The notes beneath the pieces are model-generated. The model was not told the origin of the DNA. It made no database searches and saw only the letters and a list, made by a program, of their open reading frames with translations. From positions 1,744,750 through 1,808,749 of the forward strand of contig NZ_CP033877.1 in NCBI RefSeq assembly GCF_006970445.1: a DNA stretch of 64,000 nt, written 5' to 3'. Of this stretch, positions 51,857-59,075 are shown piece after piece; position 1 is the first letter of the stretch, and each line of letters opens with the position of its first letter. The translations under genes and the position numbers were made by a program. Source of the stretch: Stenotrophomonas maltophilia. Its GTDB lineage: Bacteria; Pseudomonadota; Gammaproteobacteria; Xanthomonadales; Xanthomonadaceae.

Positions 51857-52283
51857 GCTATCCGTGGGTTGGCGGGGTGGGTCCGGTTGCAGGGGACGCC
51901 GTAAACCCATCCCTGGGGGCTTGGCCGCGGCATCCATGCCGCGGACACCCCTGCAACCGGACCCACCCCGCCTTCGACAGTTTTCCGTGATCTGTCGGAA
52001 CAGCATTCTGCTCTGATGGGTGTCGACCTTGGTCGACACGGTAGATCCACGCCATGCGTGGATGAATTCATTCGATATCTGACAGATGTGTCGACCAAGG
52101 TCGACACCTACCAACAGCCGTGCGGAACAACAGCCGCAGTTACCAACAGCCGCGTGAACCTGTCGAAGGTGGGGCGGTGTCGGATTGCGGGGTGTCCGCG
52201 GCATGGATGCCGCGGCCAAGCCCCCATGGACGGGTTCACGGCGTCCCCGCACTCCGACACCGCCCCGCCATCCCACGGATAGC
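51857..52283. repeat. paired inverted long-stem elements plus SMAG palindromes
   Basis: Two copies of one element in opposite orientation. Copy 1 has 25-base perfect arms at 51871-51895 and 51948-51972; copy 2 has 22-base arms at 52171-52192 and 52245-52266 with one mismatch. Each encloses CCGCGGCAT/ATGCCGCGG. Arm sequences differ between copies yet keep pairing. Between them lie TGTCGACC/GGTCGACA palindromes and GTAGATCC-ACGCCATGCGTGGAT (about 52042-52064). No gene is supported in this 590-base gap between the MFS gene and pdxY. Confidence 0.8.
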
Positions 52284-52381
52284 TCGCTTTGGCTTTTGCC
52301 GTTGCCGTTGCCGTTGCTTGAAGCTTCGGCAGGTGCAGGGCGCAGCCCTGCCGAACCCTCCACCGGGCGTAGAATGCGGGC

Positions 52382-53290
52382 ATGAGCGAATCCCTCGATA
52401 ACCACCTGGTCCACGGCCGCCGCCAGCGGCCCGACGGCCCGTCGCCGATCGATGTCATCTCGGTCCAGTCGCAACTTGTCTACGGCCACGCCGGCAACAG
52501 CGCCGCCGTGCCGCCGATGCGTGCACTCGGCGTGCGCGTCGCCGAAATCCCGACCGTGTTGCTGAGCAATGCGCCGTTCTACGACACCACCCGCGGCCGC
52601 GTGCTGCCCGCCGACTGGTTCGCCGACCTGCTGCTTGGCACCCGTGAACGCGGCCTGCCGCAGCGGGCGAAGATGCTGGTGTCCGGCTACTTCGGCAGCA
52701 CCGCCAACGGTGCCGCCTTCGCCGACTGGTTGGATGAGATCCTGCCGGCCTGCCCGCAGCTGCGCTACTGCCTGGACCCGGTGATCGGTGACACCCATAC
52801 TGGCCCCTACGTCGAACCGGGCCTGGAAGTGATCTTCGCCGAGCGCCTGCTGCCGCACGCCTGGCTGGTGACGCCGAACGCTTTCGAACTGAACCGCCTG
52901 ACCGGCATGCCGGCGCTGGCCGAGGCCGATGCCATCGCCGCCGCACGCACGCTGCTGGACCGTGGCCCGCACTGGGTGATCGCGCACAGCGTGGGCGGCA
53001 ACCCGGGTGAACTGGTGACCCTGGCCGTTGGCCGCGAGGAGACCTGGCGCTGGACCTCGCCACTGCTGCCGGTGGACGTGGCCGGTACGGGTGATGTGCT
53101 GATGTCGCTGGTGGTGTCGTTCCTGCTGCGCGGCGAATCGATGCAGCAGGCGATTTCGCGCGCGATTGCCGGCACCCATGCGGCGCTGGAAGCGACCCTG
53201 GATAACGGCTTCGAGGAGTTCGACGTGATCGCCGCGGCGCCGGCGGCACTGGCCGAAGGAACGCGCTTCCGCGCCGAACGCGTGGCATGA
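52382..53290 (+). CDS. pdxY: pyridoxal kinase PdxY
   Basis: A 302-residue pyridoxal kinase of the ribokinase fold, phosphorylating pyridoxal to PLP. VISVQSQLVYGHAGNSAAVPPMRALG is the family start, GYFGSTANG the substrate loop, DPVIGD and TPNAFELNRLTG follow, and the catalytic Asp lies in DVAGTGDVLMSLV. ATGA overlap with tyrA at 53287-53290. Confidence 0.95.
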   Translation: MSESLDNHLVHGRRQRPDGPSPIDVISVQSQLVYGHAGNSAAVPPMRALGVRVAEIPTVLLSNAPFYDTTRGRVLPADWFADLLLGTRERGLPQRAKMLVSGYFGSTANGAAFADWLDEILPACPQLRYCLDPVIGDTHTGPYVEPGLEVIFAERLLPHAWLVTPNAFELNRLTGMPALAEADAIAAARTLLDRGPHWVIAHSVGGNPGELVTLAVGREETWRWTSPLLPVDVAGTGDVLMSLVVSFLLRGESMQQAISRAIAGTHAALEATLDNGFEEFDVIAAAPAALAEGTRFRAERVA

Positions 53291-54411
53291 GCGGCCTGGA
53301 CCCACGCACGCCGCGCACGGTCGGCATCATCGGCAGCGCTGGCGCCTACGGGCGCTGGCTGACCCGCTTCTTCCAGCAGCACATGCAGCTGCAGGTGATC
53401 GGCCACGATCCGGCCGACCCGGGCTCGCACACGCCGGAACACCTGCTGGCGCAGGCCGATGTGCTGGTGTTCTCGGCACCGATCCGGCACACCCCGGCAT
53501 TGATCGCCGAGTACGTGCGGCAGTCGGCGGGCCGCGAGCGCGGCAGGCTATGGCTGGATGTGACCTCGGTAAAGGAGGCGCCGGTGCAGGCCATGCTGAC
53601 CTCGCAGGCAGAGGTGGTCGGCCTGCACCCGATGACGGCGCCGCCGAAGGCGCCGACCCTGAAGGGCCGGGTGATGGTGGTCTGCGAAGCGCGGCTGCAG
53701 CACTGGCAGGCGTGGGTGGATACGCTGTGTACGGCGCTGCAGGCCGAGTGTGTGCGGGCCACCCCGCAGCACCACGACCAGATGATGGCGCTGGTGCAGG
53801 CGATGGTGCATGCCACCCACCTGGCCCAGGCCGGCGTGCTGCGCCAGTACCAGCCACAGCTGGGCGATCTGGCTGCGATGATGCCGTACCGTTCGGCGTC
53901 GTTCGAGCTGGATACGGCGATCATCTCGCGCATCCTGTCGCTGAACCCGGCGATCTACGAAGACATCCAGTTCGGCAACCCGTACGTGGCGCCGATGCTG
54001 GAGCGGCTGGTGGGACAGCTGCAGGCGCTGCAGGCGCAGGTCGGGCAGGGTGACGACGGTGCGCGTGGTGCATTCCGTGAGCAGCTGCTGTCGGCCAATC
54101 GCACGGCCTTCGGCGAGCAGGCGCTGGCGGACGGCAACTACACGTTCGAACGCGTGGGCTATCTGCTGGCTGACCTGACCGAGCGCAATGCGCTGTCGGT
54201 GCACCTGCCGGAAGACCGGCCCGGCTCGCTGCGTGAGCTGCTGAACGTGTTCGAGCAGCATCGCATCAGCCTGGCTTCGATCCATTCCTCGCGCACGCCC
54301 GGCGGCGAAGTGCATTTCCGAATCGGGTTCATCGCAGGCAGTGATCCGGCGGCGATCACCCGGGCGGCCGCTGAGGTGGACGCCAGCGGCATCGGGCGGG
54401 TGCTCGGCTGA
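53287..54411 (+). CDS. tyrA: prephenate dehydrogenase
   Basis: A 374-residue prephenate dehydrogenase, in tyrosine biosynthesis. The NAD-binding motif is GIIGSAGAYGRWL, with DVTSVKEAP and GLHPMTAPPKAPTLKGRVMVV typical of TyrA. A C-terminal ACT domain (ALSVHLPEDRPGSLRELLNVFEQHRISLASIHS) probably gives tyrosine feedback. Overlaps pdxY by four bases; the pair may link PLP supply to amino-acid metabolism only by co-transcription. Confidence 0.93.
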   Translation: MSGLDPRTPRTVGIIGSAGAYGRWLTRFFQQHMQLQVIGHDPADPGSHTPEHLLAQADVLVFSAPIRHTPALIAEYVRQSAGRERGRLWLDVTSVKEAPVQAMLTSQAEVVGLHPMTAPPKAPTLKGRVMVVCEARLQHWQAWVDTLCTALQAECVRATPQHHDQMMALVQAMVHATHLAQAGVLRQYQPQLGDLAAMMPYRSASFELDTAIISRILSLNPAIYEDIQFGNPYVAPMLERLVGQLQALQAQVGQGDDGARGAFREQLLSANRTAFGEQALADGNYTFERVGYLLADLTERNALSVHLPEDRPGSLRELLNVFEQHRISLASIHSSRTPGGEVHFRIGFIAGSDPAAITRAAAEVDASGIGRVLG

Positions 54412-54527
54412 CCAGATTCATCCACAGGCGGTGTGGATGGATTCTGAGCAAAGGTGTGGATAACCTCGCTCAGACCTTGGCAGCAAAGGCTGTCAAGATG
54501 GTTGGTCAAAAATTGATCACGCATTTT

Positions 54528-54636
54528 GTAGCGCCGGGCCATGCTCGACTGCCGTCGGCAAAAAGCGTGTCGACCAAGGTCGACACCTACCAGAGCGGGT
54601 CGATACGAATTCCAGTAGCGCCGGGCCAGGCCCGGC
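54528..54636. repeat. cluster of SMAG-type palindromes
   Basis: TGTAGCGCCGGGCCATGCTCGA (54528-54549), GTGTCGACC-AAGGTCGACACCTAC (54567-54592) and AGTAGCGCCGGGCC-AGGCCCGGCA (54614-54636). They occupy most of the gap after tyrA. Confidence 0.7.
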
Positions 54637-54641
54637 AAACC

Positions 54642-54836
54642 TCAAATCGTCAACCGCAGTTCACCACCACTGGTGGTGAACTCTCGGCCGCTGCGCACCA
54701 GCAGGCGACCGTCGTCGAGCTCATAACGCGGCGTGGCTTCCGAGTGGTGCCCGCTGCCATTTGCCTCGGGCTTGAACTCGATGATGATGTGGCTTTCGCC
54801 ATTGCTGTCGACTGCAGGGAACTGACGGAACGACAT
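54642..54836 (-). CDS. small conserved-looking protein (64 aa)
   Basis: A 64-residue soluble protein beginning MSFRQFPAVDSNGESHIIIEF with GGAGG close upstream. It is beta-rich with strands HIIIEF, RYELDDGRLLVRSG and GGELRLTI and no signal or Cys. The start context is strong. I do not recognise the family. It stands alone between tyrA and the ABC exporter gene. Confidence 0.65.
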   Translation of the reverse strand: MSFRQFPAVDSNGESHIIIEFKPEANGSGHHSEATPRYELDDGRLLVRSGREFTTSGGELRLTI

Positions 54837-54906
54837 CGTGTACCTCCTTCAGCGGATGCTGCTGATGCGAGGCCAGCTTGGTCCGGCCGATGTTAGCCGG
54901 CCGTCA

Positions 54907-56679
54907 TCAATCGATGAACTGCAGTCGTGCCAGTTCAGCGTACAGTCCGCCTTCGGCCAGCAGCTGCGCATGCGTGCCTTCGGCCACGATGCGGCCCTGG
55001 TCCATCACCACGATGCGGTCGGCCTTGAGCACGGTGGCCAGGCGGTGGGCGATGACCAGCGTGGTGCGGCCGGCCATCAGCCGCTCAAGCGCCTGCTGCA
55101 CGCCATGCTCGCTCTGCGCATCCAGCGCGCTGGTTGCTTCGTCCAGCAGCAGGATCGGCGCATCCTTCAGCAGTGCGCGGGCAATCGCCACGCGCTGTTG
55201 CTGGCCGCCGGACAGGCGTGCGCCGCGTTCGCCCAGCTCACTGTCGTAGCCCTGCGGCAACGCACGCAGGAAACCATCGGCCTCGGCCGCGCGCGCCGCG
55301 TTCTCGACCTCGGCGTCGCTGGCCTGCAGCCGGCCGTAGCGGATGTTGTCGCGTGCACTGGCCGCGAACAGCGTCGGCTGCTGCGGCACCAGCGCCAGCT
55401 GCGCGCGCAGTTCGGCCGGGTCGACCTGGCGCACGTCGATGCCATCCACGCAGATGCGGCCGCTGGCCGGATCGTGGAAGCGCAGCAGCATCGACAGTAC
55501 CGTGCTCTTGCCTGCGCCCGACGGGCCGACCAGGGCCACGGTCTCACCCGGGCGGACATGCAGGTTGAAGTGATCCAGCGCGGCCTGGTCAGGGCGCTGC
55601 GGATAGTGGAACACCACGTCGTCGAACTGGATTTCGCCGCGTAGCGGCTGCGGCAGTGCGTGTGGCTGCGCCGGCGCACGGATCTCGATGTCTTCCTGCA
55701 GCAGCTCGCCGATGCGGCCCATGCCTCCGGCCGCACGCTGCAGCTCGTTCCACACTTCGGCCAGGGCACCCACCGAGCCGCCGCCGATCAGCGCGTACAA
55801 CACGAACTGGCCCAGCGTGCCGGCACTGAGACGTCCGTCGATGACATCGTGGGCGCCCAGCCACAGCACGCCAACGATGGCGCCAAACACCAGCAGGATG
55901 GCGCTGGCGGTGACCAGTGATTGCGCACCGATGCGCCGGCGTGCGGCGCCGATGGCGTCGCCCAGCGCCTTGTCGAAACGGCCGCGCTCATAGGGCTCGC
56001 GTGCATGCGCCTGCACCGTGCGCACTGCGCCCAGCGTCTCGCTGGCCAGGCTGTTGGCATCGGCGATGCGGTCCTGGCTGCTGCGCGCAACGGTGCGCAG
56101 CTTGCGTGCGCCGATGATGATCGGCAGCACCGCCAGCGGAATGCCGAGCAGCGACCACGCGGCCAGCCGCGGGCTGGTGACGAACAGCATCGCCAGGCTG
56201 CCGACCACGGTGACGCTGCTGCGCAGGGCGACCGACATGGTCGAGCCGACCACGCTGCGCAGCAGTTCGCTGTCGGCGGTCAGGCGCGAGACCAGTTCGC
56301 CGCTGCGGCTGCGGTCGTGGAATCCGGCACCGAGCTGGATCAGGTGTGCATACAGGCGGCTGCGCAGGTCGGCGACGACCTTTTCGCCCAGCAGCGATAC
56401 GAAGAAGAACCGTGCGGCCGTCGCCAGGGCCAGCACCACCGCCACCAGCATCAGCAGGGCGAAGGCTCGGTTGATCTGGCCACCGCTGGTGAAGCCATGG
56501 TCGATCATCTGCTTCACCGCCGGAGGCAGGCTCAGCGTGGCGGCCGAAGACACCGCGAGGGCCAGCAGCCAGGCCGTGAACAGCCCGCTATGGCGGCGCA
56601 CGAACGGCCACAACGTCCGCAGGCTGCCGAGGCGGCGCAGCGGCGGGGTCGAGGCGGGGGCGTCGTCCTTCTCAGTCAT
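54907..56679 (-). CDS. ABC exporter (MsbA/MDR-like half transporter)
   Basis: A 590-residue half-size ABC exporter: six membrane helices (about residues 20-310) followed by an ATPase domain with Walker A GPSGAGKST, signature LSGGQQQRVAIARALL, Walker B ILLLDEATSALD and the H-loop VIAHRLATV. It functions as a homodimer exporting lipids or drugs. Substrate cannot be told; the S. maltophilia SmrA pump is of this type but I see no basis for equating them. MTEKDDAP is taken as the start; it overlaps the YigZ stop by eight bases. Confidence 0.9.
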   Translation of the reverse strand: MTEKDDAPASTPPLRRLGSLRTLWPFVRRHSGLFTAWLLALAVSSAATLSLPPAVKQMIDHGFTSGGQINRAFALLMLVAVVLALATAARFFFVSLLGEKVVADLRSRLYAHLIQLGAGFHDRSRSGELVSRLTADSELLRSVVGSTMSVALRSSVTVVGSLAMLFVTSPRLAAWSLLGIPLAVLPIIIGARKLRTVARSSQDRIADANSLASETLGAVRTVQAHAREPYERGRFDKALGDAIGAARRRIGAQSLVTASAILLVFGAIVGVLWLGAHDVIDGRLSAGTLGQFVLYALIGGGSVGALAEVWNELQRAAGGMGRIGELLQEDIEIRAPAQPHALPQPLRGEIQFDDVVFHYPQRPDQAALDHFNLHVRPGETVALVGPSGAGKSTVLSMLLRFHDPASGRICVDGIDVRQVDPAELRAQLALVPQQPTLFAASARDNIRYGRLQASDAEVENAARAAEADGFLRALPQGYDSELGERGARLSGGQQQRVAIARALLKDAPILLLDEATSALDAQSEHGVQQALERLMAGRTTLVIAHRLATVLKADRIVVMDQGRIVAEGTHAQLLAEGGLYAELARLQFID

Positions 56680-57277
56680 CCTGGTTGTCGTCTTGTATGC
56701 GGATACGGTCACGGGTGGCGTCGCGCAGGCGGATTTTCAATGCATCGACCTGATCGGCCGGCAATTCGGCCCGCAGGCACACGCCGTTGGCATCGAACTG
56801 TTCATCGAGCTTCTCGGCGCCGAAGGCGGCCAAGGTAGCGTGCAGGGTGCCCAGGTCCTCGAAGCCGGCCAGCAGCTGCAGCCGGGCCATCGCCACCAGC
56901 GGCAAGCGCGGGGCGGTGCGCAGGCACTCGGCGGCAGCGCCACCATAGGCGCGCACCAGCCCGCCGGCGCCCAGCTTGATACCGCCGAACCAGCGCGTCA
57001 CCACCACCACCACCCGGTCGAAACCCTGGCCATCGATCGCGGCCAGGATCGGCCGCCCGGCCGTACCGGCGGGCTCGCCATCGTCACTGGAACGGTAGTC
57101 CTGGCCGTGCCGGTAGGCCCAGCAGTTGTGGGTCGCGTCGGCTACCGCCACCTGCTGCAGGAACGCCGCCGCCGCCGTGGCACCGTCGATCGGAGCGGCA
57201 TGGGCAATGAAGCGGCTGTGTTTGACTTCCAGCGTGTGGCTGACCGGCTGGGCGAGGGTATCGAGCATTCCCGTCAT
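56672..57277 (-). CDS. YigZ/IMPACT-family protein
   Basis: A 201-residue protein of the IMPACT/YigZ family. SRFIAHAAPIDGATAAAAFLQQV, THNCWAYRHG and DDGEPAGTAGRPIL are diagnostic, with GGIKLGAGGLVRAYGGA following. Function in bacteria is unresolved; the eukaryotic relative regulates translation. The Met at 57268 is an alternative start. It overlaps the ABC exporter gene downstream by eight bases, so they form one operon. Confidence 0.92.
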   Translation of the reverse strand: MTGMLDTLAQPVSHTLEVKHSRFIAHAAPIDGATAAAAFLQQVAVADATHNCWAYRHGQDYRSSDDGEPAGTAGRPILAAIDGQGFDRVVVVVTRWFGGIKLGAGGLVRAYGGAAAECLRTAPRLPLVAMARLQLLAGFEDLGTLHATLAAFGAEKLDEQFDANGVCLRAELPADQVDALKIRLRDATRDRIRIQDDNQDD

Positions 57278-57308
57278 TCTACGGGGTTGCCGGAGGTCAC
57301 TGTCCGCT

Positions 57309-58313
57309 TCAGTCGTCCAGCAGCGGACGCAGGTCGCGCGGCAGGCGTGCTTCCGGATACTGCTGCACATAGCGCTCCAGGCTGGCGCGGGCCAGGTCGC
57401 GCTGGCCGTCGTCGCGGCGCGCGCGGATCTTCTGCAGCCACTGCCGGCGCGGCAGTCGTGCATCGGCGTCCACTTCGGCCTGCACCGCATCCGCACTGAG
57501 CCCCGCATCGGCGCTACGGCGCATGACGCCGGGGGCGGAGCGGCTCGGGGCCTGGCGCTTCATCGAGGTGATCTCTACCCGATCCAGCGCCTGCGCCCGT
57601 TCGGCATCGGCAGTGTAGGCCGCTGGCGCCTCGGCAGTGCGTGCTTTCATCGCGCCTGCCGGGGCGGGCGCCAATGCCGGTGCAGGTGCAGGTACCGAGT
57701 ACGCGGCGGGTGCGGGTGGCGCGGGCGGTGCTGCTGCCGGCGCTGCGGCCGGAGCGGGCGGGAGCGCCGCAAAGGACGTATCGGCGGCCGCATCCGCCGC
57801 CATCGAACGAGCAGCCTGGGCGGGTGCTTCAGCGGTTTCGGCCGGCGCAGGCTTGGGTGCGCGCGCGGCGGACGGTGCCGGAGGGGCGGCAACAGGGGCT
57901 GCCTGCGGTGCTGCGGGTTCGGCGGCGGTTTCCGAAGCGGCAACCGCGCTGTCGGCTGCACTGCTCTCAGCGACCTGGTTGGCGGCCGCGACGTCTGCCG
58001 CAGCCGGTGCCGCAGCAACAGCGGCCTCGCCTGCCGGAACCGGCGGCGGTTCCGGGCGCAGCTGCCAGGCGATGCCGATGGCGAACACCATCGAGGCGGC
58101 GATGCCGAACACCGCCGGCCAACGCGGACGTGTGCGCTGCCTGCGCGGGGCCTCGGCGGAGACAGCAGCATCGGCAGCCGGTGCGTCCACGGCAGCGCGC
58201 GCCGCGGCCAGGATGGTGGCGTCCAGCGCAGCCGATGGGGCGTGTTCGGCGCGGCGGCCGAGCAGGCGCGCCAGCTCGCGTTCTTCCGGCGTCAGCGGTT
58301 CGTCTCGGTTCAT
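57309..58313 (-). CDS. putative anti-sigma factor with Ala/Pro-rich periplasmic region
   Basis: A 334-residue single-pass membrane protein. The cytoplasmic N-terminus (MNRDEPLTPEERELARLLGR) and one helix (WPAVFGIAASMVFAIGIAWQL, about residues 65-85) fit an anti-sigma factor. A very long low-complexity Ala/Pro region (about 90-235) then spans the periplasm, ending in a small helical domain (QWLQKIRARRDDGQRDLARASLERYV). The ATG overlaps the sigma factor stop by four bases. Function is inferred from this coupling. Confidence 0.75.
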   Translation of the reverse strand: MNRDEPLTPEERELARLLGRRAEHAPSAALDATILAAARAAVDAPAADAAVSAEAPRRQRTRPRWPAVFGIAASMVFAIGIAWQLRPEPPPVPAGEAAVAAAPAAADVAAANQVAESSAADSAVAASETAAEPAAPQAAPVAAPPAPSAARAPKPAPAETAEAPAQAARSMAADAAADTSFAALPPAPAAAPAAAPPAPPAPAAYSVPAPAPALAPAPAGAMKARTAEAPAAYTADAERAQALDRVEITSMKRQAPSRSAPGVMRRSADAGLSADAVQAEVDADARLPRRQWLQKIRARRDDGQRDLARASLERYVQQYPEARLPRDLRPLLDD

Positions 58314-58933
58314 GCGTTCAATCCCGCACGCAGCTTGTCCATCGCATAGCGCAGCCGCGATTTCACGGTTTCCCGGCCTACGCCGGTGATCTGGCCGATC
58401 TCCTCCAGGCTCAGTTCCTGATCCAGCCGCAACTGCAGCACTTCGCGCTGCTCGGGCGGCAGTTGCTCCATCGCCAGCTGGATGCGGCGACGTTGTTCGA
58501 ATTCGGAAAGCTCGGCTTCCGGGGTCTGCCCATCCTCGATCGCGGCCAGGCGCAGGTCAGCGTCGGCCGGTGCGGCAGGGCGATGGCGGGCGGCGCGCCA
58601 ATGGTCGTTCAGCCGGTTGTGGGCGATGCGGAACAGCCAGGTGCTGAATGCGGCTTCAGGTTGCCAGCCGGCACGGGCGCTGATCACCCGCTGCCAGACA
58701 TCCTGGAAGATCTCCTCGGCCAGCGCGTTGTCGCGCAGTTGCCGCAGCAGGAAGCCGAACAGGCGCTTGCGATGGCGCGCATACAGGCTTTCGAACGCGC
58801 GCAGGTCGCCACCGGCCCAGGCCAGCATCAAGGCTTCATCGGTTGGCAGTGCGCTGGCTTCCACGCCGTACAGGGTAAGGCCTGCAGGCGGTGGCGCATA
58901 GCCGGTGGCGGGGGCGGGCAGGGCGAGGTTCAT
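58310..58933 (-). CDS. ECF-type RNA polymerase sigma factor
   Basis: A 207-residue sigma-70-family factor. Region 2 is SLYARHRKRLFGFLLRQLRDNALAEEIFQDVWQRV and region 4 is LPPEQREVLQLRLDQELSLEEIGQITGVGRETVKSRLRYAMDKLR. A Pro-rich N-terminal extension of about 45 residues precedes region 2. MNLALPAP is chosen as the start over an upstream Met because the divergent GGDEF/EAL gene needs the intervening DNA. Followed with overlap by the anti-sigma gene. Confidence 0.9.
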   Translation of the reverse strand: MNLALPAPATGYAPPPAGLTLYGVEASALPTDEALMLAWAGGDLRAFESLYARHRKRLFGFLLRQLRDNALAEEIFQDVWQRVISARAGWQPEAAFSTWLFRIAHNRLNDHWRAARHRPAAPADADLRLAAIEDGQTPEAELSEFEQRRRIQLAMEQLPPEQREVLQLRLDQELSLEEIGQITGVGRETVKSRLRYAMDKLRAGLNA

Positions 58934-59075
58934 GGCGTTGAAGCGGCTACGGACAGCAGGAAAAACGTACGGGCGCACGATTCGGGGTTTACGGGCTTCC
59001 ATTGCCCCCCGGGTGGCGCGCTATGCTCGGCGGCTCAGGGGAGGCGACGCACAGACGGCGCCAAGAGATTGTCAT

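Noticed and set aside
51799..52282. Short frames with repeated Pro/His/Arg-rich translations
   Set aside because: They are translations of the long inverted repeats and SMAG palindromes, with no ribosome-binding sites or coding bias.
54907..56679. Naming the ABC exporter SmrA
   Set aside because: It is of the same half-transporter type, but no diagnostic residues or context support that particular gene.
58905..59075. 57-residue N-terminal extension of the GGDEF/EAL protein
   Set aside because: It would overlap the start of the divergent sigma-factor gene and its promoter; the sequence there is basic and unlike a sensor or signal peptide.
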